Part shown: positions 49,101 through 57,480 of the stretch, piece after piece
Position numbering within the stretch: position 1 is the first letter of the stretch
Layout: the number at the start of each line of letters is the position of its first letter
Assembly (NCBI RefSeq): GCF_000964545.1
Contig: NZ_BBVD01000007.1
Span: 248,001 to 312,000, forward strand
Direction: 5' to 3'
Source: Comamonas thiooxydans
GTDB taxonomy: Bacteria; Pseudomonadota; Gammaproteobacteria; Burkholderiales; Burkholderiaceae_C
Length of the DNA: 64,000 nt
Translations under genes and position numbers: made by a program
The notes under the pieces: model-generated
Told to the model about the DNA's origin: nothing
Databases searched by the model: none
The model's input: the letters and a program-made list of their open reading frames with translations, nothing else

Positions 49101-50789
49101 TCAGGCATGTTCCAGCAATTGCGCCTTCTGACCAGGCAAAGCAGTCTGCGCGGATGCAGGCACCGCCGGTGCCATGCCGGGATGGGCTGCGCCTCTGGGG
49201 CTGCGCATGACTGCATGCATCGCGCCGCCCGCCAGCTTGAACTGGCTGACCAGCTGTGCCAGTCGCGCCGCCTGCTCGCGCAGCGATTCTGCGGCGGCGG
49301 CAGACTCTTCCACCAGGGCCGCATTCTGCTGGGTCATGCGGTCGATATCACCCACGGCCTGATTGACCTGGCCGATGCCCAGCGACTGCTCGCTGGACGC
49401 CGCCGTAATCTCGCCGATGATGTCGCCCACACGCTGTGCGCTGTCCACGGTCTCCTGCATGGCCTTGCCTGCGCTCTCCACCTGGCGCGCGCCCACGTCC
49501 ACGGTCTGCACGCTGGTGTTGATCAAGGACTTGATCTCGTTGGCGGCCTGGGCCGAACGCTGGGCAAGGCTGCGCACCTCGGCCGCCACCACGGCAAAAC
49601 CACGGCCCTGCTCGCCGGCACGGGCCGCTTCCACAGCGGCATTCAGCGCCAGGATATTGGTCTGGAAAGCAATGGAATCAATCAGGCCGATGATGTCGCC
49701 GATCTTGCGGCTGGAGGCCGAAATCTCCTGCATGCTGTTGACGGCCTGGCCGACGATCTCGCCGCCCTGCACGGCCGTCGAAGAGGCCGAGGCTGCCAGC
49801 TGGTTGGCCAGCTGCGAAGACGATGCGGTCTGCTGCACCGTGGCCGTCAGCTGAGCCAGCGACGCGACGGTTTCCTGCAGATTGCTGGCAGTCTGTTCGG
49901 TGCGGGCCGACAGATCCTGATTGCCCGTGGCAATTTCCTGGCTGGCCGTGGCGATATTGCCGCTGGCATCGCGCACCTGGGCCACCGTGGTGCTCAGCGA
50001 TTGCTGCATCTGGTCCAGCGCACGCTGCAGATCCGTCAGCTCATCCTTGCCGCTGACCTCGGCCCTGTGCGACAGATCGCCGCCGGCAATCGTCAGTGCC
50101 ATCTGGCGGGCCACTTCAAGCGGACGGCAGATGGACAGCATGTTCAGCAAAGTCAGCGGAATCACCACCACCAGCGCCAGGATCACGGCCGCCACAAACA
50201 TCCAGCGTGTCTGGTCGGCCACGTCGCGCTCGGCTGCGGCCAGTGCATTGGCCTGCTCACGCAGCAAGTTGTCCAGCTGCGCCAGCAGCTTGTCGGCCTC
50301 CATGACTTCGGCCAGAGCCTTGCCGCTCATGCGGTTGGCCGTGGTGGCCGAGTCATAGCCACCGGCTTCAAGCTGGCGCGCAACAGGCTCGAAGAGCTTT
50401 CGATAAGCGTCGATGTGCCCAATGATGCTCTTGGTCAGCTGTGCGTCCTGCGCGTTCTGGTCGGTCACAAACTTGCCCAATGTCACCTTGGATTTGTCGA
50501 TGAACATGACCCATTGCTGATAGGCCTTGCGCACCTCTTCGGGCTTTTCGTACTGGATGACCATGTCCTTCTCGCTGGAACGGATGCCACCCAGCTCGGT
50601 GCGCAACTGCGCCATATGGCCCGATTTGACAAAGGCGTTGCTCAGAAACTCCTGGCTCATGTCCTGGATGCGGAACATGCCCAACATCCCGGCGCCGCCC
50701 AGCAGACTCAGCAACACCATCACCACACCAATGGCGCCCAGCATGCGCGTGCGGATGGTGAAGCCCCGCATCATTTCCAACAGACTCAT
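49101..50789 (-). CDS. Methyl-accepting chemotaxis protein
   Basis: A 562-residue chemoreceptor. It has an N-terminal membrane helix (MLGAIGVVMVLLSLLGGAGMLG), a four-helix-bundle type periplasmic domain of about 160 residues, a second helix (WMFVAAVILALVVVIPLTLL), a HAMP linker and the cytoplasmic signalling hairpin with the tip IGLIDSIAFQTNILALNAAVEAARAGEQGRGFAVVAAEVRSLAQRSAQAANEIKSLI. The ligand is unknown. ATG 50789 has GAGAGGG upstream. A short C-terminal tail lacks a clear CheR-docking pentapeptide. Confidence 0.93.
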   Translation of the reverse strand: MSLLEMMRGFTIRTRMLGAIGVVMVLLSLLGGAGMLGMFRIQDMSQEFLSNAFVKSGHMAQLRTELGGIRSSEKDMVIQYEKPEEVRKAYQQWVMFIDKSKVTLGKFVTDQNAQDAQLTKSIIGHIDAYRKLFEPVARQLEAGGYDSATTANRMSGKALAEVMEADKLLAQLDNLLREQANALAAAERDVADQTRWMFVAAVILALVVVIPLTLLNMLSICRPLEVARQMALTIAGGDLSHRAEVSGKDELTDLQRALDQMQQSLSTTVAQVRDASGNIATASQEIATGNQDLSARTEQTASNLQETVASLAQLTATVQQTASSSQLANQLAASASSTAVQGGEIVGQAVNSMQEISASSRKIGDIIGLIDSIAFQTNILALNAAVEAARAGEQGRGFAVVAAEVRSLAQRSAQAANEIKSLINTSVQTVDVGARQVESAGKAMQETVDSAQRVGDIIGEITAASSEQSLGIGQVNQAVGDIDRMTQQNAALVEESAAAAESLREQAARLAQLVSQFKLAGGAMHAVMRSPRGAAHPGMAPAVPASAQTALPGQKAQLLEHA

Positions 50790-50977
50790 GAATCCCTCTC
50801 CACTTTGAACGACTGGCATTGTCGGGCCAGAACTTGCAAATTGTTTCAGATTGTCACCGACACCAAGAAAAACCCGTGACTGCGATGCCCAAGCCATGGC
50901 GATCAGCAATATGACAAGTTCTTATCGGCAGTCTTTGCGGCTTATCAACCCTGCCGGCTTCATGTCTTGTCAAAGGC

Positions 50978-51010
50978 TTGACCTTGCCATGATGTTAGGG
51001 TTGACCATTC
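50978..51010 (+). promoter_or_regulatory. CueR-type promoter for copZ
   Basis: TTGACCTTGCCATGATG is followed by TTAGGGTTGACCATT. The -35 TTGACC, the imperfect dyad between -35 and -10 and the overlong spacer resemble MerR-family copper promoters such as that of E. coli copA. The -10 hexamer is poor. The presence of copZ and cueR just downstream supports it. Confidence 0.55.
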
Positions 51011-51061
51011 AAGACATGGAGTCCGCCAGTCCGGTCGACTCACTTTCTGAAGGAGCCATCC

Positions 51062-51256
51062 ATGCAACAAGTTTTTGAAGTTCAAGGCATGACCTGCGGC
51101 CACTGCGAACGCGCCGTCACCAATGCCATCCAGGGCGTCGATGCCCAGGCGCAGATCAAGATCGACCGCGCCGCCAACCGAGTGGAAGTCGAAACCGGCG
51201 CCAGCCGCGAGGCCGTGGCAGCCGCCATTGCCGAAGAGGGCTACAAGGTAGCCTGA
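51062..51256 (+). CDS. copZ: Copper chaperone, heavy-metal-associated domain protein
   Basis: A 64-residue HMA-domain metallochaperone with the copper-binding MTCGHC motif (C12, C15) and the ferredoxin-like fold (QQVFEVQGM…VEVETGASREAVAAAIAEEGYKV). It delivers Cu(I) to a P-type ATPase in the cytoplasm; no copA gene is in the window. It has a strong AAGGAG site and a CueR-type promoter, and a terminator separates it from cueR. Confidence 0.93.
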   Translation: MQQVFEVQGMTCGHCERAVTNAIQGVDAQAQIKIDRAANRVEVETGASREAVAAAIAEEGYKVA

Positions 51257-51272
51257 GCGCAGCCTCTCCCAC

Positions 51273-51321
51273 CGCGCCAGCACCTCACGCGAGCCATCAG
51301 AAGGCCGCTGGCGCGTTTTTT
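51273..51321 (+). terminator. Terminator between copZ and cueR
   Basis: CGCGCCAGC (51273-51281) and GCTGGCGCG (51307-51315) pair perfectly across a 25-base loop and are followed by six T. Most copZ transcripts should stop before cueR. Confidence 0.75.
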
Positions 51322-51332
51322 CAGGATCGTCC

Positions 51333-51839
51333 ATGCCCAACCACCCATCGACACAAAAAATCGCTCAGAACTGGCCTGTCGTCATCGGCGAGGCTGCACG
51401 CCGCGCCGGGGTTTCTGCGCGCATGGTGCGTCACTACGAGTCACTGGGCCTGCTGCCACCCGTGCACCGCACCGACAGCGGCTATCGCCAGTACACCGAA
51501 GCCGATGTGCATGCGCTGCGCTTCATCCGCCGCGGGCGCGATCTCGGCTTTTCCATGGACGAGATCGCCACCCTGCTCGGCCTGTGGCAGGACCAGGGCC
51601 GCGCAAGCAGCCAGGTCAAGGCCATCGCGCAAAAGCACATCGCCACGCTGACCGAGCGCATCGCCGCCATGCAGTCCATGCAGCGCACGCTGCAGACTCT
51701 GGTGCATTGCTGCCATGGGGATGACAGGCCGGACTGCCCCATCCTCGACGACCTGGCCAGCGCGGACACCGACCTGACGCCGGCCCATCACGAACCCAGG
51801 GCCCCCACTCCGAGAAGCCGGCGCAGGGCTGCGGCCTGA
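51333..51839 (+). CDS. cueR: Copper-responsive MerR-family regulator CueR
   Basis: A 168-residue MerR protein. The winged helix-turn-helix is IGEAARRAGVSARMVRHYESLGLLPPVHRTDSGYRQYTEADVHALRFIRRGRDLGF and the metal-binding loop is HCCHGDDRPDCPIL with C127 and C135, spaced eight as in CueR (C112/C120), indicating Cu(I)/Ag(I)/Au(I) sensing. It has about 15 residues before the usual start and a basic Pro-rich tail. It lies after copZ in the same direction, behind a terminator. Confidence 0.9.
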   Translation: MPNHPSTQKIAQNWPVVIGEAARRAGVSARMVRHYESLGLLPPVHRTDSGYRQYTEADVHALRFIRRGRDLGFSMDEIATLLGLWQDQGRASSQVKAIAQKHIATLTERIAAMQSMQRTLQTLVHCCHGDDRPDCPILDDLASADTDLTPAHHEPRAPTPRSRRRAAA

Positions 51840-51850
51840 GGCTGCTCATG

Positions 51851-51866
51851 GGTTTCACGTGAAACC
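51851..51866. other. parS-like site 5, upstream of thiolase gene
   Basis: GGTTTCACGTGAAACC matches the parS consensus at 14 of 16 positions and is a perfect dyad. It lies in the cueR-thiolase gap, the site nearest the putative origin. Confidence 0.8.
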
Positions 51867-52018
51867 ATCGCCGCCCACGCAGGGCCGCGTCAACAATGAG
51901 ACATGTTGCACTGCAGCAAATACTGCAGAATACTCTGTGCGATGAATGCGGTTGCTCTCATTCATCTTTTCAAATCACTCAAGCACAAGCATTGCTGACG
52001 CGATGCAGGAGACAAACC

Positions 52019-53206
52019 ATGAGCACCAGAGACATCTTCGTTGTCAGCGCCGCGCGCACGGCCATCGGCACTTTTGGCGGCAGCCTCAAGGACGTTCCCA
52101 ACGCCCAGCTGGCCACCACCGTGGTCAAGGCCGCCATTGCGCGTGCCGGCATCGCTGCCGACACCGTGGGTCATGTGGTGATGGGCAACGTCATCCCCAC
52201 CGACACGCGCGACGCCTACCTGTCCCGCGTGGCGGCGGTGGACGCCGGCTGCCCCATCGAAACCCCTGCCTTCAACGTCAACCGCCTGTGCGGCTCTGGC
52301 CTGCAGGCCATCGTCTCGGCAGCTCAATCGATTGCGCTGGGCGACTGCGAAGTGGCCATTGGCGCCGGCTCCGAATCCATGAGCCGCGGCCCCTACTTCG
52401 ACATGTCCGCGCGCTGGGGCGCACGCATGGGCGATGCCAAGAGCATCGACTACATGCTGGGCATCCTGCACGATCCCTGGCAAAAAATGCATATGGGCAT
52501 CACCGCTGAAAACGTGGCCGAGCGCTACAAGATCAGCCGCGTGATGCAGGACGAGCTGGCCGTCATCAGCCAGCAGCGCGCCGCTGCCGCCATCGAGGCC
52601 GGCCGCTTCAAGGAGCAGATCGTTCCCGTGGAAATTGCCAGCCGCAAGGGCGTGGTGCTGTTCGACACCGACGAACATGTGCGCGCGGCCACCACGCTGG
52701 ACACCCTGGCCGGCATGAAGCCCGCGTTCAAGAAGGAAGGCGGCACGGTCACCGCCGGCAACGCCTCCGGCATCAACGATGGCGCGGCTGCCGTGCTGAT
52801 GATGAGCGAGCAGGCGCTGAAGTCTTCCGGCGCCAAGCCCATTGCCCGCCTGGTCGGCTACGCCCACGCCGGCGTCGAGCCCGCATACATGGGCATCGGC
52901 CCGGTCCCTGCCACGCAGAAGGTGCTGGCACGCACCGGTCTGAAGATCGAACAGATGGACGTGATCGAAGCCAACGAAGCCTTCGCCGCCCAGGCCTGCG
53001 CCGTGATTCAGGAGCTCGCTCTGGACCCTGCCAAGGTCAACCCCAACGGCTCCGGCATCTCCCTGGGCCACCCCGTGGGTGCCACCGGCGCCATCATCAC
53101 CACCAAGGCGCTCTACGAGCTTCAGCGCACCGGCGGCCGCTATGCGCTGGTGACCATGTGCATCGGCGGCGGCCAGGGTATTGCCGCGATTTTTGAGCGC
53201 GTCTGA
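52019..53206 (+). CDS. Acetyl-CoA acetyltransferase (thiolase)
   Basis: Condenses two acetyl-CoA to acetoacetyl-CoA or runs in reverse in beta-oxidation. The 395-residue protein has the acyl-accepting Cys in NRLCGSGLQAIV (C91), EANEAFAAQ, the catalytic His in NPNGSGISLGHPVGATGA and the second Cys in MCIGGGQG. The start at 52019 (MSTRDIFVV) follows a CAGGAGA site and gives the canonical thiolase N-terminus. A phaB or other PHB gene is not adjacent. A strong terminator follows. Confidence 0.93.
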   Translation: MSTRDIFVVSAARTAIGTFGGSLKDVPNAQLATTVVKAAIARAGIAADTVGHVVMGNVIPTDTRDAYLSRVAAVDAGCPIETPAFNVNRLCGSGLQAIVSAAQSIALGDCEVAIGAGSESMSRGPYFDMSARWGARMGDAKSIDYMLGILHDPWQKMHMGITAENVAERYKISRVMQDELAVISQQRAAAAIEAGRFKEQIVPVEIASRKGVVLFDTDEHVRAATTLDTLAGMKPAFKKEGGTVTAGNASGINDGAAAVLMMSEQALKSSGAKPIARLVGYAHAGVEPAYMGIGPVPATQKVLARTGLKIEQMDVIEANEAFAAQACAVIQELALDPAKVNPNGSGISLGHPVGATGAIITTKALYELQRTGGRYALVTMCIGGGQGIAAIFERV

Positions 53207-53239
53207 TCCCCGCGTTTCCGGGAACCTGAAATGCCCATG

Positions 53240-53276
53240 AAAAAGGCCTGCCAGAGTGATCTGGCAGGCCTTTTTT
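53240..53276 (+). terminator. Terminator after the thiolase gene
   Basis: AAAAAGGCCTGCCAGA and TCTGGCAGGCCTTTTT form a perfect 16-bp stem with a four-base loop. Confidence 0.93.
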
Positions 53277-53291
53277 GATAGCTTCTTGCGC
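53273..53291. repeat. Copy of dispersed intergenic repeat (GATAGCTTC type)
   Basis: TTTTGATAGCTTCTTGCGC follows the thiolase terminator. A partner GAAAGCGCAGACAGCTAC at 53340-53357 completes the pair, so this copy is a ~85-base element with inverted ends. Confidence 0.5.
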
Positions 53292-53370
53292 TTTCTAGTG
53301 CTTGATTTCAGCATTAATAAATACTGAATTCATTGCCTGGAAAGCGCAGACAGCTACAGCATAAATAGCG

Positions 53371-54408
53371 TCAAAACGGTGCCTCTTCCGGGGCCGTATC
53401 GGCGGGCGCCGTGGCCGGCCCGGTGACCGTCCCCTGGCTCCGCCCCTGTGCCAGACGCACGGGCAGAGTTTCTGCGGCAGGAGCCGACGACAGCGATGCC
53501 GGCAGGCCGTCGCCCAGACCCGTACGCCCTTCCCCGCCCAGCGCTTCGATCAGATCGGGAATCAGGCGCGAGAGCTCGCCCGTGGCAATCGCCACATCGG
53601 TATCGAAACCGCCATCGTCCTGGCTGTTGCCGTCCATCACTGCGTCGAGCAACGCGATCTTCTTGATCTGCAGACCTTCGCTGAGCACAAAGCTCACGCG
53701 GTCATCCCAGGTCATGGCCAGCTTGGTCGGCAGCTTGCCATGCTCGATGTGCTGGCGCACCTCGTCGATATCGAGCGGGTGGCGCGCATAGCGCACCACG
53801 GCCTTGGACTCATCGGCGGCCTTGAGCTCGCACTCGCGGTCTATGGAAAAACCTGCGGGCGGCTCCTGCGTCATCAGCCAGTGCGCCATGGCGGCCTGCG
53901 GACTGGTCTGCGTATCCAGCAGCGCCACCGCAAAGCCCGGCAGGCCTTCGACCAGCAGCGTCACGATCTCGTCGGCACGGCCTTGTGCACTGGTATCGAG
54001 CACCAGCGTGCGCGCCTGCGCATCGATCCAGACCCACATGCTGCCCTGCTTGGTGAAAGCCATGGGCAGCAGGTCCAGCTTGGCCTCGTCCTTGAGCTCT
54101 TTCTTTTCCTTCTTGCCGGGCTTGCGGCCCTCGGTCTTTTCGATGTGCTCGGCCTTCTCGTTGACCTTGCGGTTGAGCACGCTGGCCGGCAGCATCTTGG
54201 ACTCGCTCATGAAGCGCATCACCCACTGGCCGGCCACGCTTTCCGCCAGCGGGCCATGGGCCTCGCCGCGCGGCGGCACCCAGCCCACGGAGCGCTCCTG
54301 GGTCGCACCGCACTCCTCAAACACCGTCTTTTGCAGCGCATCTTCGAGCTGCTGCAGATCGCCCTGCCAGCTCTCGGCAATGCGATAAACAATCATGTTC
54401 TTGAACAT
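53371..54408 (-). CDS. rdgC: Recombination-associated protein RdgC
   Basis: A 345-residue DNA-binding protein that forms a ring on duplex DNA and limits RecA. It begins MFKNMIVYRIAESWQ and has GWVPPRGEAHGPLAESVAGQWVMRFMSESKMLPASVLNR, then KLDLLPMAFTKQGSMWVWIDAQARTLVLDTSAQGRADEI, the conserved RdgC core. The last ~45 residues are Ala/Pro-rich and beyond the conserved part. Start ATG 54408 has AAAGG upstream. Confidence 0.95.
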   Translation of the reverse strand: MFKNMIVYRIAESWQGDLQQLEDALQKTVFEECGATQERSVGWVPPRGEAHGPLAESVAGQWVMRFMSESKMLPASVLNRKVNEKAEHIEKTEGRKPGKKEKKELKDEAKLDLLPMAFTKQGSMWVWIDAQARTLVLDTSAQGRADEIVTLLVEGLPGFAVALLDTQTSPQAAMAHWLMTQEPPAGFSIDRECELKAADESKAVVRYARHPLDIDEVRQHIEHGKLPTKLAMTWDDRVSFVLSEGLQIKKIALLDAVMDGNSQDDGGFDTDVAIATGELSRLIPDLIEALGGEGRTGLGDGLPASLSSAPAAETLPVRLAQGRSQGTVTGPATAPADTAPEEAPF

Positions 54409-54670
54409 CAAAAACCTTTGCTAAACCTTCAATCGTCGCCAGCTCCTGCAGCTGGATCTCGCGGGAAAAAATCGGCCGCCAATGCAGCCCATGCATGCAT
54501 TGTTGCGCAGTCGCAGCCACTCAAACTTATCAAATCTTTACAGAGCGGCTGCAAAACCTCACGTCTCAGAAACATGGGGGGTCCACACTTCAGTCATCCG
54601 CTACCGAATGCCCATTCAGGAGCAAGACCAGGCGGCCACTTCTTCCACTTCAACCGAAAAGGAAACAGAC

Positions 54671-55225
54671 ATGACCCGCTTTCGCCAGACATTGACCAGC
54701 GCCGCTGTGGCAACCGCCCTGCTCGCCTCGCTGAGCCTGCCCAGCTTTGCCCAGACTACCGCTGCCGCCGAGCAGCCTGCCGCAGCCCAGAAAGCGCCAG
54801 AGACGCACAAGCACCAGCGTGGTGACAAGCGCGGCGACCGCATGGAGCATATGAAGCAGCGCATGGAAAAACTCAAGGCCGATCTGAAGCTGACGCCTGC
54901 GCAGCAAACTGCCTGGACCACCTACACCCAGGCCATGAAGCCCGGTGAACGCCCTGCCCCCGGCGACCGCGAAGCCTTTGCCAAGCTGACCACGCCCGAG
55001 CGCATCGACAAGATGCGTGAAATGCGCGGCAAGCGCATGGCGGAAATGGACCGCCGTGCCGAAGCCACCAAGGCCTTCTACGCCCAGCTCAATGCCGAGC
55101 AGAAAAAGACCTTCGATGCGGCCACCCTGCACATGCATCACCAGCGCGGTGAGCACCATCACGGCCATCATGGCGGCAAACCCGGCCAGGAACGTCCCGC
55201 AGCTCCTGCCCCTGCGGCCAAGTAA
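54671..55225 (+). CDS. Spy/CpxP-like periplasmic protein with LTxxQ motif
   Basis: A 184-residue exported protein: signal peptide to PSFAQ (residue ~28), then a helical Arg/Met/Lys-rich domain with the LTxxQ motif (LKLTPAQQTAWTTY), and RRAEATKAFYAQLNAEQKKTFD, the second LTxxQ-like repeat. The tail is His-rich (HMHHQRGEHHHGHHGG), which could bind metal. This family includes envelope-stress chaperones Spy and CpxP and zinc-resistance proteins. A terminator follows. It is divergent from rdgC with 262 bases between the starts in which no clear operator was seen. Confidence 0.82.
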   Translation: MTRFRQTLTSAAVATALLASLSLPSFAQTTAAAEQPAAAQKAPETHKHQRGDKRGDRMEHMKQRMEKLKADLKLTPAQQTAWTTYTQAMKPGERPAPGDREAFAKLTTPERIDKMREMRGKRMAEMDRRAEATKAFYAQLNAEQKKTFDAATLHMHHQRGEHHHGHHGGKPGQERPAAPAPAAK

Positions 55226-55249
55226 GCCGAGTTCAATCGCCTTCTCCAT

Positions 55250-55286
55250 AAAAGCCCCCGGTCGTCATGACCGGGGGCTTTTTTCA
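55250..55286 (+). terminator. Terminator after the Spy-like gene
   Basis: CCCCCGGTC and GACCGGGGG form a perfect stem with a five-base loop and a T-run. Confidence 0.9.
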
Positions 55287-55442
55287 TTTCGATATCAATT
55301 GGCTGACTACCAACGCAAGCGCTTGCCGACAGAACATTTATTCACAAGCTTCTAAATTCATATCCACAGAGGGAGCGAAATCAAGGCATTGTCGTAGTAT
55401 CGATATCGCGACCAGATTCCAAGCATTTAGATGGCAATTGAC

Positions 55443-56006
55443 ATGAAAAAACTGCAATTAGCAACAAATCTTGTAGTCCCCATGCTGATCGGCCTGACAA
55501 GCCCCATGCTTCATGCACAGCCTGTGCAATCCTCGACCAGCGCCCTCTATCTGCAATACGGCTCGGCGGAGCACAGCACCGACAGCTGGACAGGCGGCGT
55601 CATCCTCCCCTGGAACTGGAGCTACGCCCTTGGCTCGGGTCGGATGACGGGTTACTGGGATCTCTCTGTCAGCCGCTGGTCGGCCGACTATCAGGGCGGC
55701 AATCGTTCAACCTGGGTTCTGGGTGCACAACCCACATTGCGCTGGCGCCCCTCTCAAGGCCAGCCTCCCTGGTTTCTGCAAGCCGGCCTGGGCGTGAGCT
55801 ATGCCATCAACCACCGCTTCATCACCGATCACAAGGAATTTTCGACCCGCTACAACTTTGCCAGCCATATAGGCATCGGCTACCTGTTTGGCGAGCAACT
55901 GAAAAACGAGATCAGCCTGCGCTTCGAGCACCAATCCAATGCAGGCATCAAGCGCCCCAATCCGGGAGAGAACTTTCTTCAGCTGCGATACGCACGCCAC
56001 TTCTGA
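55443..56006 (+). CDS. Lipid A 3-O-deacylase PagL-like
   Basis: A 187-residue outer-membrane beta-barrel that removes the 3-O-acyl chain of lipid A and weakens its innate-immune activity. The signal peptide ends near LHAQ. Near the C-terminus is the PagL signature HQSNAGIKRPNPGENFLQLRY with catalytic H163 and S165 and a candidate acid E176. The protein ends in RHF, a C-terminal aromatic typical of barrel proteins. An in-frame ATG four codons earlier (55431) is the alternative start. A terminator follows. Confidence 0.85.
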   Translation: MKKLQLATNLVVPMLIGLTSPMLHAQPVQSSTSALYLQYGSAEHSTDSWTGGVILPWNWSYALGSGRMTGYWDLSVSRWSADYQGGNRSTWVLGAQPTLRWRPSQGQPPWFLQAGLGVSYAINHRFITDHKEFSTRYNFASHIGIGYLFGEQLKNEISLRFEHQSNAGIKRPNPGENFLQLRYARHF

Positions 56007-56038
56007 ATTCCCGGGGCAGCGCTATCCGGGTCGACCTG

Positions 56039-56061
56039 GCCGCCCAACGGGCGGCTTTTTT
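56039..56061 (+). terminator. Terminator after pagL-like gene
   Basis: GCCGCCC-AAC-GGGCGGC is followed by six T, 32 bases after the stop. Confidence 0.9.
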
Positions 56062-56235
56062 CATGCTTTGCAGCGGTTGCACGGCCTGTGAATAAACATG
56101 GTGATAAAAGCCAAGGAAATTTTCTGTTTTCCACAGCTAGGCTGGCTTCTGGAAAGTTGTTCCCAAATCAATGACATCGGCAGCCCATGCAAGGGCACAG
56201 ACTTTGGAAAAGTCTAAGTTATTGATTTTAAATGA

Positions 56236-56261
56236 ACTTAATTACTTATCAACAATTAAGT
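56236..56261. other. Dyad surrounding the DnaA box next to the trio array
   Basis: ACTTAATT (56236-56243) and AATTAAGT (56254-56261) are perfect inverted repeats. The box TTATCAACA occupies the loop and overlaps the right arm by one base. Confidence 0.5.
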
Positions 56262-56264
56262 GGA

Positions 56265-56283
56265 CTACTTACTATTACTACTA
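56265..56283. other. DnaA-trio-like array (candidate unwinding element)
   Basis: CTACTTACTATTACTACTA reads as a run of CTA/CTT/TTA triplets with one extra base, complementary to 3'-GAT-type DnaA-trios described in Bacillus and other bacteria. It points away from the DnaA box at 56246-56254, in the published orientation, and is followed by an AT-rich stretch. Confidence 0.5.
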
Positions 56284-57070
56284 AGTAAAAAGATAAGACT
56301 AGAAATAACAACTTTGGCCGAAGTGTACACAGCAATCTGAGATGGTCTGAATAAAAAAAGAGGCTAATCAGATCCGCTTCAAGAAGTTCTTGCTACATCA
56401 CACCCTTGACATCTGATGTGCTCAAGCATGTCTTCATCAGTTGTTCACTATAAAAATAATAGCTAAAAACGTATATATATCAACGGATAAATAGCATTTA
56501 ATTCCAATCAACAGAAAAATGGATTTCTGTGGATAAGCGGATATCAACTTTCATGTTTTCCACAAAAATATGGAAGAAGGCCAAGTTGTTCATGGATCGA
56601 GGACAGCAGCAACCGTCATTTGTCTCCATGTTTGTCATTACGCAAGATGCTTGATTTGCCTTGAGTTTTTAAAGTTATCAACAGCAGATGCCAAGTCTTA
56701 CTACTACGACTATATTTTTATAAAACTTCTAAAGAACAACTGAAGGCAAAGTCGCAGGCAAAAGCAGGGGCCATGCAAAATTGCAGCTGATCAGACGCTC
56801 CAATCCCTTTGATTCAGAGGGAAGTCCAGAAAAAAAGGGCTTTGGGAAAATTGACGCGCCAGATCTCGAAAAATTGGCGTAAGATGCGCCTCCTCAATGA
56901 AATGAGGTGGGGATAAATTCCCATTGAAGAGTCTTTGAAGCGACTGTTATCCACAGAATGTTATGAACAGCTGGGGGAAACTGGCCAAACGTGCGTGCAA
57001 TCGATATCAGCCATGATTGCGCCCTGCTCGTTCAAAAAAATTCAACGATCTATAGATCATTGTTTTTAAA

Positions 57071-57480
57071 GAACTTTTCGCTTTTCGCTTGTCGGTGAAG
57101 CAAGACCCGGCCCAGATGTGGCAAGCGCTGGGAAAGTGCGGCACCCGCCAACACCGACAGGTCTGAAATCCGGAGTTGCTCAACAACCATGGGGTCTGCA
57201 GCGCACCTGCCCGGCTGCGCCGCTTCGGGCAAGACCTTGCGGGTTGCCAGTCCTGCAAGACGGATGCCGTCTCGCATTGCCCGGCAACTGTTAGAAAAAT
57301 TACAACTGCGCGGAGTGCGCCGGGACTGAGTGAACGTGCGCAGGAAGGGCGCTGCAGCAGTGCAGAAAAGAGCCATGCTGCAAAGGCCTGGAGCGCTGAA
57401 AACCTGTCTCAGGAATGGCGCAAAAGAGCAGCGAAACGGCCTTGGATCAGCAGTGTGAAAGGCGCGCTTCGCTCAGGACG
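57071..57480. other. Gene-free stretch right of the putative origin
   Basis: This segment returns to GC-rich composition. Open frames of 83-122 codons exist on both strands but have atypical content, no convincing ribosome site and no recognisable motif. I see no gene, terminator or repeat in it. Confidence 0.5.

Larger units (their letters stand above)
56087..57070. other. oriC: Probable chromosomal replication origin (oriC)
   Basis: Gene-free AT-rich segment with many matches to the DnaA box TTATCCACA. Perfect boxes are at 56528-56536 (reverse) and 56947-56955 (forward). One-mismatch boxes are at 56087, 56127, 56246, 56556, 56675 and 56908, plus 55338 and 55360 just outside. A DnaA-trio-like array (56265-56283) follows the box at 56246. 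At 57047 a GATCTATAGATC palindrome leads into an AT-rich run. The five parS-like sites and parAB-mnmG-rsmG lie 5-16 kb to the left, the usual origin neighbourhood. dnaA is not in the window, so its separation from oriC is implied. Confidence 0.65.

Noticed and set aside
51896..52018. Extended thiolase start at 51896
   Set aside because: It would add 41 residues without family similarity; the ATG at 52019 has a good ribosome site and gives the canonical thiolase start.
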